Below are positions 58,896-64,000 of a stretch of 64,000 nucleotides of DNA, piece by piece. The stretch lies in contig NC_059547.1 of NCBI RefSeq assembly GCF_905220415.1, forward strand, positions 260,501-324,500, written 5' to 3'. The stretch is from Colias croceus. Lineage: Eukaryota > Arthropoda > Insecta > Lepidoptera > Pieridae. Positions within the stretch are counted from its first letter, which is position 1. Each line of letters starts with the position of its first letter. The notes beneath the pieces are model-generated. The model saw only the letters and a list, made by a program, of their open reading frames with translations, had not been told where the DNA came from and ran no database searches. Position numbers and translations under genes: made by a program.

Positions 58896-59194
58896 TAATG
58901 AGCAGTAAGGACTTTGGACTTAAAATCGATAAATCGGAGGTTCGGAACCATTTGACGACCATGCAGAGAATAATTTAATTCTTCGATTAGTCTGCGCATG
59001 TGGATAACATTACCATTGCTTCAAATGATGAATGAGAACATGAAAACGTGAGGCATGTCAAAGAATCAAAAGTTCGGCGACATGTAACATCTGCCTGCAT
59101 TTGGCCACCGTGGTCGATAATGGCCTAAACTTTTATAGGATCACTCTGTATCTGCAGTGGGAACATGGGCTGATGATGATTATTATTATTATTA
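58896..59194 (+). mobile_element. tRNA-derived SINE, family 2 copy 2 (decayed)
   Basis: Plus orientation: a degraded tRNA-like head (GGACTTTGGACTTAAAATCG, GGAGGTTCGGAACC), then AACGTGAGGCATGTC, GGCCACCGTGGTCGATAATG, GTATCTGCAGTGGGAACATG and a GATGATGATTATTATT tail. It parallels 52482-52789 along its length. Confidence 0.75.
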
Positions 59195-59819
59195 TTTTAA
59201 ACATCTGCAGTGTAATAACCAATAGACGATACAGGTAATCTATGGATAAGAGTCACGCTTTCAAGCTATATAAACGTATAATCAAATGTATACAAGATAA
59301 AATTAATCTGGAGCGGAAGGCGTCGATCGTCTCTAGCACAGGTATGTTCCTAGATGAGGCGATCGTCGCGTCTAATTTGTTTTGTATCATGTAAAAAAAA
59401 TTGATAACACACTGTTTTATTCACATAAAATATATATTTCGAATTTGTTTTTAATTAAAGCCACATCACTTTGAGGAAAACGATACGACTGTATTGTAAC
59501 TATTTTTAATCTTCACATACTTAAGTCCAGTGCACACGCTTTTTCCTGCATACTGATATACCTAAGCATCTCGCTCCAACTTCACGGCAAAGTGAATAAC
59601 GGAGTCCTTATCAGATAGCGAGAGGTAGCATGCAAGAGGCCCAACTCCGATAATCAAAAGGAAGATATTGATGAAAATAGATAAAATACTAGTATTAAAA
59701 ACGTGCCGACTCATTGTGTTAATAAGGTGACGGTGCTATTCTGTAATCTTATTAAACACACAATATGATTGGTATTGCGCGACCTGCGCTCGACCACGCA
59801 GCAATTGTTGTTGCTGAAA

Positions 59820-61397
59820 ATGTCGTTTTCCGGCAAAAAATATAAACGTACGCGATGTGAAAACATAGAAGAGCTAGTGAAGGAATCTAGTGAGTGATTT
59901 TTGTTTTGAATTTGTACATTTGTGATTGGAAATTTTTCGCGTACCTGCTTACATTTGACAAATTCAGACGTTGTATAAACATAAAAAATAAGGATGCAAA
60001 AATTCTTTAATTGGAACAAACTTGTGAATTTTTTATTTTCATAACTGATCAAAGTTCTAATCTAATATTTACTTATGACTTAAAAGTTGTAAATTGTTTC
60101 ATATGCAATGCCTAAAATTTACAGGGTTCCAATATTGGTAATATATTTTTTGTTGATATAGATATTGATTCATATGATATCTATTGATTTATAAAATATG
60201 CAAGCTTATTGACTCTACATGATTCATACAAAAACACAATAGGTATAACTTATGTAATTAATAAATAAATATAAACATCCGTATAATATACTATAATATT
60301 ATTAATACTTTTAATTTCTGAACTAATTTAAATATTTACGTTTATTGATAACAATAAAAATGGACATTGAGTTGAAAACAAAAACAAAACACAAGACTAA
60401 CTCTACAAAAGCCATAATTTTCTTGTTTCGTAAGATAGTTAACTTGAAATGATTCATTTGTTTAACAACGCGTGACTAGAATCACCTATAATATTGAGGA
60501 AAAAATTCAAACCACGTCAGACTATAAAATAAACAAAGCAGACGTTTCAGTGTTAAGAATAAAAATAAATAATGATGACTGTTCAAATAATATTTTGGAC
60601 GTTTTTATGTGTATAAGTTACGTAGTTACTATTTAGTAATAGTCACTATTCAGTAGTCATATGTGGTATAAAGGGGCATTCAAAATATCAAATATGATAT
60701 GAAAGGGATAGGTTCTAGTTCTCTTTCTAAGATAAATAAATAAATTAAATTAAATTTTTTAAACTAAATAAAGAGTCTGACTCCTGAGCTAGTTTTAACT
60801 GTGACTCAGGAGTTTTATCTCCATAATTTAGATTTGACTTAGTATGTTGTATCGGATTTAGAATGATTTTATATGACCACAAAAAGTAAAATAATGAAGA
60901 AAAAAAAGTACATGTAGCGACACCTCGCTCTGAATCGCGCAAGCGATATGTTTTCGCTACAGAGCATATATACAACTTTCCGACATCATCCATCGGGGCC
61001 TTAACGGCCGGCCAGTTGAGTAGACTGGTCGAGGATGCTCCCTTTTTCGATGGAGGAATTCCACCTTTCTTTCTCCACAGTACATAGGTAAGTAAAAGTT
61101 GTGACAAGCCCTCAAATTTAAGACAGCGAAAGACATGCATTTGCAATTTACATGGCATTCGCCTCTCTAGTAAAAACATTATTCATATTCAGGTACTTAC
61201 TATTAATAACTAAACCCCAGTTGTTTACAGGTACCAAAGAGATCATAACCATGTTCGAGAAGTACGCACCAACCGTGTGCTTCACCCGGCTGGACGAGCA
61301 CACGTTCCAGGTGGACCTGCGGATAGAGGCGCGCCATCTCTCGCACAGCTTCAAGCTGGGCGAGGAGCAGGAGTGGGAGAGGAGGGACGGCAGCAAG
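59820..61397 (+). CDS. Fatty-acid-binding protein (FABP/CRABP family), exons 1 and 2, partial
   Basis: Exon 1 is 59820-59889 (ATG at 59820, 23 codons plus 1 nt, donor GTGAGT). Exon 2 is 61231-61397 (acceptor TTTACAG, donor GTGAGG). The split Ser codon joins in frame, giving 79 residues. Exon 1 reads MSFSGKKYKRTRCENIEEL, matching the FABP opening 'M.f.GKkYkl..sEN.dE'. Exon 2 ends SHSFKLGEEQEWERRDGSK, matching the conserved 'FKLGeEFdE...DGrk' of the barrel. First-exon length, split phase and the ~170-bp second exon fit the conserved intron positions of the family. FABPs are small cytosolic beta-barrels (about 130 aa) carrying fatty acids or retinoids. The sequence is divergent, so the ligand is unknown. 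The remaining ~50 residues must be encoded further right; I found no exon 3 before 64000. Confidence 0.85.
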
Positions 61398-62156
61398 GTG
61401 AGGATGGAATAATATAATATATTAGAGGTAGACTGGAAAAACTGTATCATAGAGCCTTAAGAGCTAACAAAAGAGCCGTTTTTCCATACAAACGCAGTCC
61501 CCTGTTTCCTCCCTGGATTGTGCCACTAGAGCAATATATTTTTTACTTTTAATCTTGGTATGGTACCTTTAGGAAATTATTAAAAAAGATATTATGCATC
61601 TTTCAAAACGTAAGAAATAGGACAGATTTTTCGTTATGTTCCGTCTTCCATAAAACTAATTTTTGAACATAATATAAAAAAAAAAAACAAAACGTAGGAA
61701 CTAACTTTTCTGTACTAAATCATGAAAAAAGTAAATAAATCTGTCCAGTATTGAAGGAGGAAACAGGGAACTACAGAACGTCGAATTTGCGTAATTGTCC
61801 TAGGTATTTTCGGCCCGAGCTGCAGTTGTCCCTGTCGCGCTCTCTCGACGGGTAGCGCAACAGCCATAGATAATAGGAAAACTAATTTTGAAGTCTCTCA
61901 CTCGTTTTGTTGGCCCTTAAGTGGACTTTAAAATCTTGTTAAAGTTGTTAAATGGATATGTAGATTCTTGCCCGGGCCCGGTGAGATTATGTCATAACCA
62001 TATAACGTATCTATTACTTCACTAACTAAGTAGACGATTGTAAGTACTTACCGATAGTTAACTTAATAATGTATGCACTTGTGGTTGAGTCGAAAATACA
62101 TCATTTTAATAGACGGTTTTGTCTTAGCTTTCAATATTTCTATAATTATAGACTAA
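61398..62156 (+). other. FABP intron 2, left part
   Basis: Contains a moderately GC-rich patch (61780-61870) with no splice-bounded coding frame. Nothing else recognised. Confidence 0.4.
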
Positions 62157-62397
62157 CTAGGTTTCTGCCCGCGGCTTCGCCCGCGCAGTCAAAGAAAAAC
62201 CCGCATAGTTACCGTTCCCGTGGGATTTCCGGGATTGCGTCATTTTCCCGGGATAAAAAAGTAGCCTATGTCCTTTCTCGGGTATCAAAATATCTCCATA
62301 CCAAATTTCATGAAAATTGGTTCAGTAGTTTAGGCGTGATTGAGTAACAGACAGACAGAGTTTAGTTACTTTCGCATTTATAATATTAGTATGGATT
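62157..62397 (+). repeat. Interspersed repeat, full-length-looking copy of the 'GCCCGCGGCTTCGCCCGC' type
   Basis: CTAGGTTTCTGCCCGCGGCT to TTTCGCATTTATAATATTAGTATGGAT, with AACCCGCATAGTTACCGTTC, TTCCCGGGATAAAAAAGTAG and AATTGGTTCAGTAG. It is the best-preserved copy of this group in the window. Confidence 0.8.
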
Positions 62398-63278
62398 ATG
62401 TTATTTCTGAATAATAATACCTTTTAACGTATATAATAATGGAAAACAATTTTGACTAAACTAACTTTAATATATTTTCTTTAATTTTCGGATTAGCGAA
62501 AACATTTCCCAGTCGAGATAATCGAATTTCACCGTCATCATGAACTGGTGCAAAATGTTACCTAACGTAGTACATAGTAACTCAATTTACCTAACTGATA
62601 AATGATAATATAATATTACATGGAATAAATTTAGATTGTGTGTTTTAATGCAATTAAAATTACACATACTTGCCGATAAATAAAAAGTAATGCATGCAAA
62701 AGGATTCATGTAGAATTTTCATACAAAAACAAAAACCAAAAATATGGATTCTTTGTCTCTTTGTCTTCCTGTGTGCTTTCGACTTTTATACGAAAACTAC
62801 ATAACGAATTTTGATGTAACTGATTTTCGCATTAAAATAAACAATATAAATAACATATTTCATAGCGTAAGTAATGTTTGGAAAAAGTAGTTAAGTGTGA
62901 TGAGCACTTTCTGACGATCTATGAAAATTTATAATCTAGAACACCAGATGCGCAATGCCAAGACCTTGTGTGTAATTATTATTATGTGCCTTTACAACTG
63001 TTTACGCGGCTGCTCTAACAAAAATACTGATGTCTAAGATTTAAAAAATGCTAATATAAACCTGTTAGTACTGATATAAATTATTGCAGATATTTCTAAA
63101 TTTTTTGAAAGTACAATATTACTTAAAAGATGCGCAAGAGTACGTGGGAACTTGCTCCATATACATAATGTAAAACAATTACCAAATTAGTAATTAACAC
63201 TAAAATAATGAGAATAATTTGCAAAACATACGAGTTATAACAAAATATTTGAGAGTCCTCCACATCTGCGGCGAATTT
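62398..63278. other. AT-rich intron sequence, no feature seen
   Basis: Inside FABP intron 2 if the gene continues to the right. No exon, repeat boundary or regulatory element could be supported. Confidence 0.4.
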
Positions 63279-63470
63279 TGAAACTCAAACTCAAACTCAA
63301 ACATTCATTTATTCAATTAGACTACTATTTAGTAGCACTTTCGAATCGTCATTACATAAGTATTTTTAACATTTACCACCGATTCGGAAAGCAGTATCTT
63401 TGGAGAAGAATCGGCAAGAAACTCCATAGTTGCTCTTTTAAAATCATGTCAATATTACATAATATGTAAC
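63279..63470 (+). repeat. 'CAAACTCAAACTCAAA...ACCACCGATTCGGAAAGC' repeat, copy 2
   Basis: Longer copy of the element at 44045-44173; continues GGAGAAGAATCGGCAAGAAA CTC. A 63-codon ORF lies inside it and is repeat-derived. Confidence 0.7.
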
Positions 63471-63783
63471 TTATATTTAACTTATACATAATATATCAAA
63501 ACAGTCAACTACTGTTAAAATATCCCGTAATTATTATATTGAAGCTTCAGCTCCTATTTCTATTGTTTTCAAACCACACTAACCTAACCTAACCCATCAT
63601 GTCGAATGCCCATTTCAAAATTTAATGTTTTCACATCGATAGATTACAATATACCGAATATTTTTCGGTATTGAAAACAGTATGTTCACAAATTTTCAAC
63701 GGACTACAATTTTCAAAATTTTAACATATTTCTATTTTACGATAACATAATATTATATATGTTACCGGAAATGTATGAAATCA

Positions 63784-63960
63784 AGGAATTGTATACAATT
63801 CCTAGGAAATGTGTACAATTCCGATACCATTTAGGAAATGTATAAAATATTGTTTAAAAAACTATTTAATGCATGCATATCCTAGGAAATGTATAATCTT
63901 CCTAGGAATTGTATACAATTCCTATATCGTATTAGGAAATGTGTAAAGTAAATGCTTTCT
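63784..63960. repeat. Palindrome-rich repeat cluster
   Basis: The perfect 20-bp palindrome AGGAATTGTATACAATTCCT occurs at 63784-63803 and 63904-63923, exactly 120 bp apart. Between and after them the half-site word TAGGAAATGTRTA occurs about five times. Confidence 0.8.
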
Positions 63961-64000
63961 GTAATAAAACACGTTGTTATTTTTTTTATTATAGCTCTTA

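Overview
The window looks like nuclear DNA of a lepidopteran (moth or butterfly). It is AT-rich, with small GC-rich exons split by long introns. It carries many short interspersed elements ending in the 'CTAGC...CCCGCGGCTTCGCCCGC' type common in lepidopteran genomes, and five recognisable insect gene loci. All splice junctions below were read by eye (GT/AG plus phase agreement), without transcript support.

Layout. (1) 1-8.3 kb: an apparently intact RTE-type non-LTR retrotransposon (1227-4622, 17-bp target-site duplication, one 1002-aa endonuclease/reverse-transcriptase ORF). Next to it lie two exons of a minus-strand membrane-protein gene I do not recognise (4767-4872 and 8126-8290), with a possible further 5' exon at 16851-16949. 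(2) 8.3-17.7 kb: gene-poor and repeat-rich, with a large foldback repeat at 16.2-16.5 kb. (3) 17.75-26.4 kb, minus strand: a complete four-exon snakeskin (Ssk) gene, 157 aa, a smooth septate junction protein of the arthropod gut. Its first intron holds a 1298-bp TIR transposon with an 8-bp target duplication. (4) 27.8-29.6 kb, plus strand: the last two exons (436 aa) of adenylosuccinate lyase; I could not find the N-terminal ~45-50 residues. (5) 29.65-56.85 kb, minus strand: one very long gene for a secreted protein of about 2,200 aa. It has a signal peptide, a GH18 chitinase-like fold without the catalytic glutamate, two CBM14 chitin-binding domains, a ~1,590-residue Tyr/Ser/Thr/Gln-rich repeat region and a C-terminal CBM14. 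Its poly(A) signal lies within 5 bp of that of the convergent adenylosuccinate lyase gene. (6) 59.8-61.4 kb, plus strand: exons 1 and 2 of a fatty-acid-binding-protein (FABP/CRABP family) gene whose 3' exons lie beyond the window or were not found.

The genes do not form a pathway. Two of them, Ssk and the chitin-binding protein, fit epithelial barrier or extracellular-matrix roles. The rest of the DNA is intron and intergenic sequence with at least two tRNA-derived SINE families (two copies each), six copies of one ~190-bp element, several other repeated families, foldback/MITE-like hairpins, and a cluster of perfect 20-bp palindromes at the right edge. I saw no CRISPR array, rRNA, bona fide tRNA gene or viral gene.
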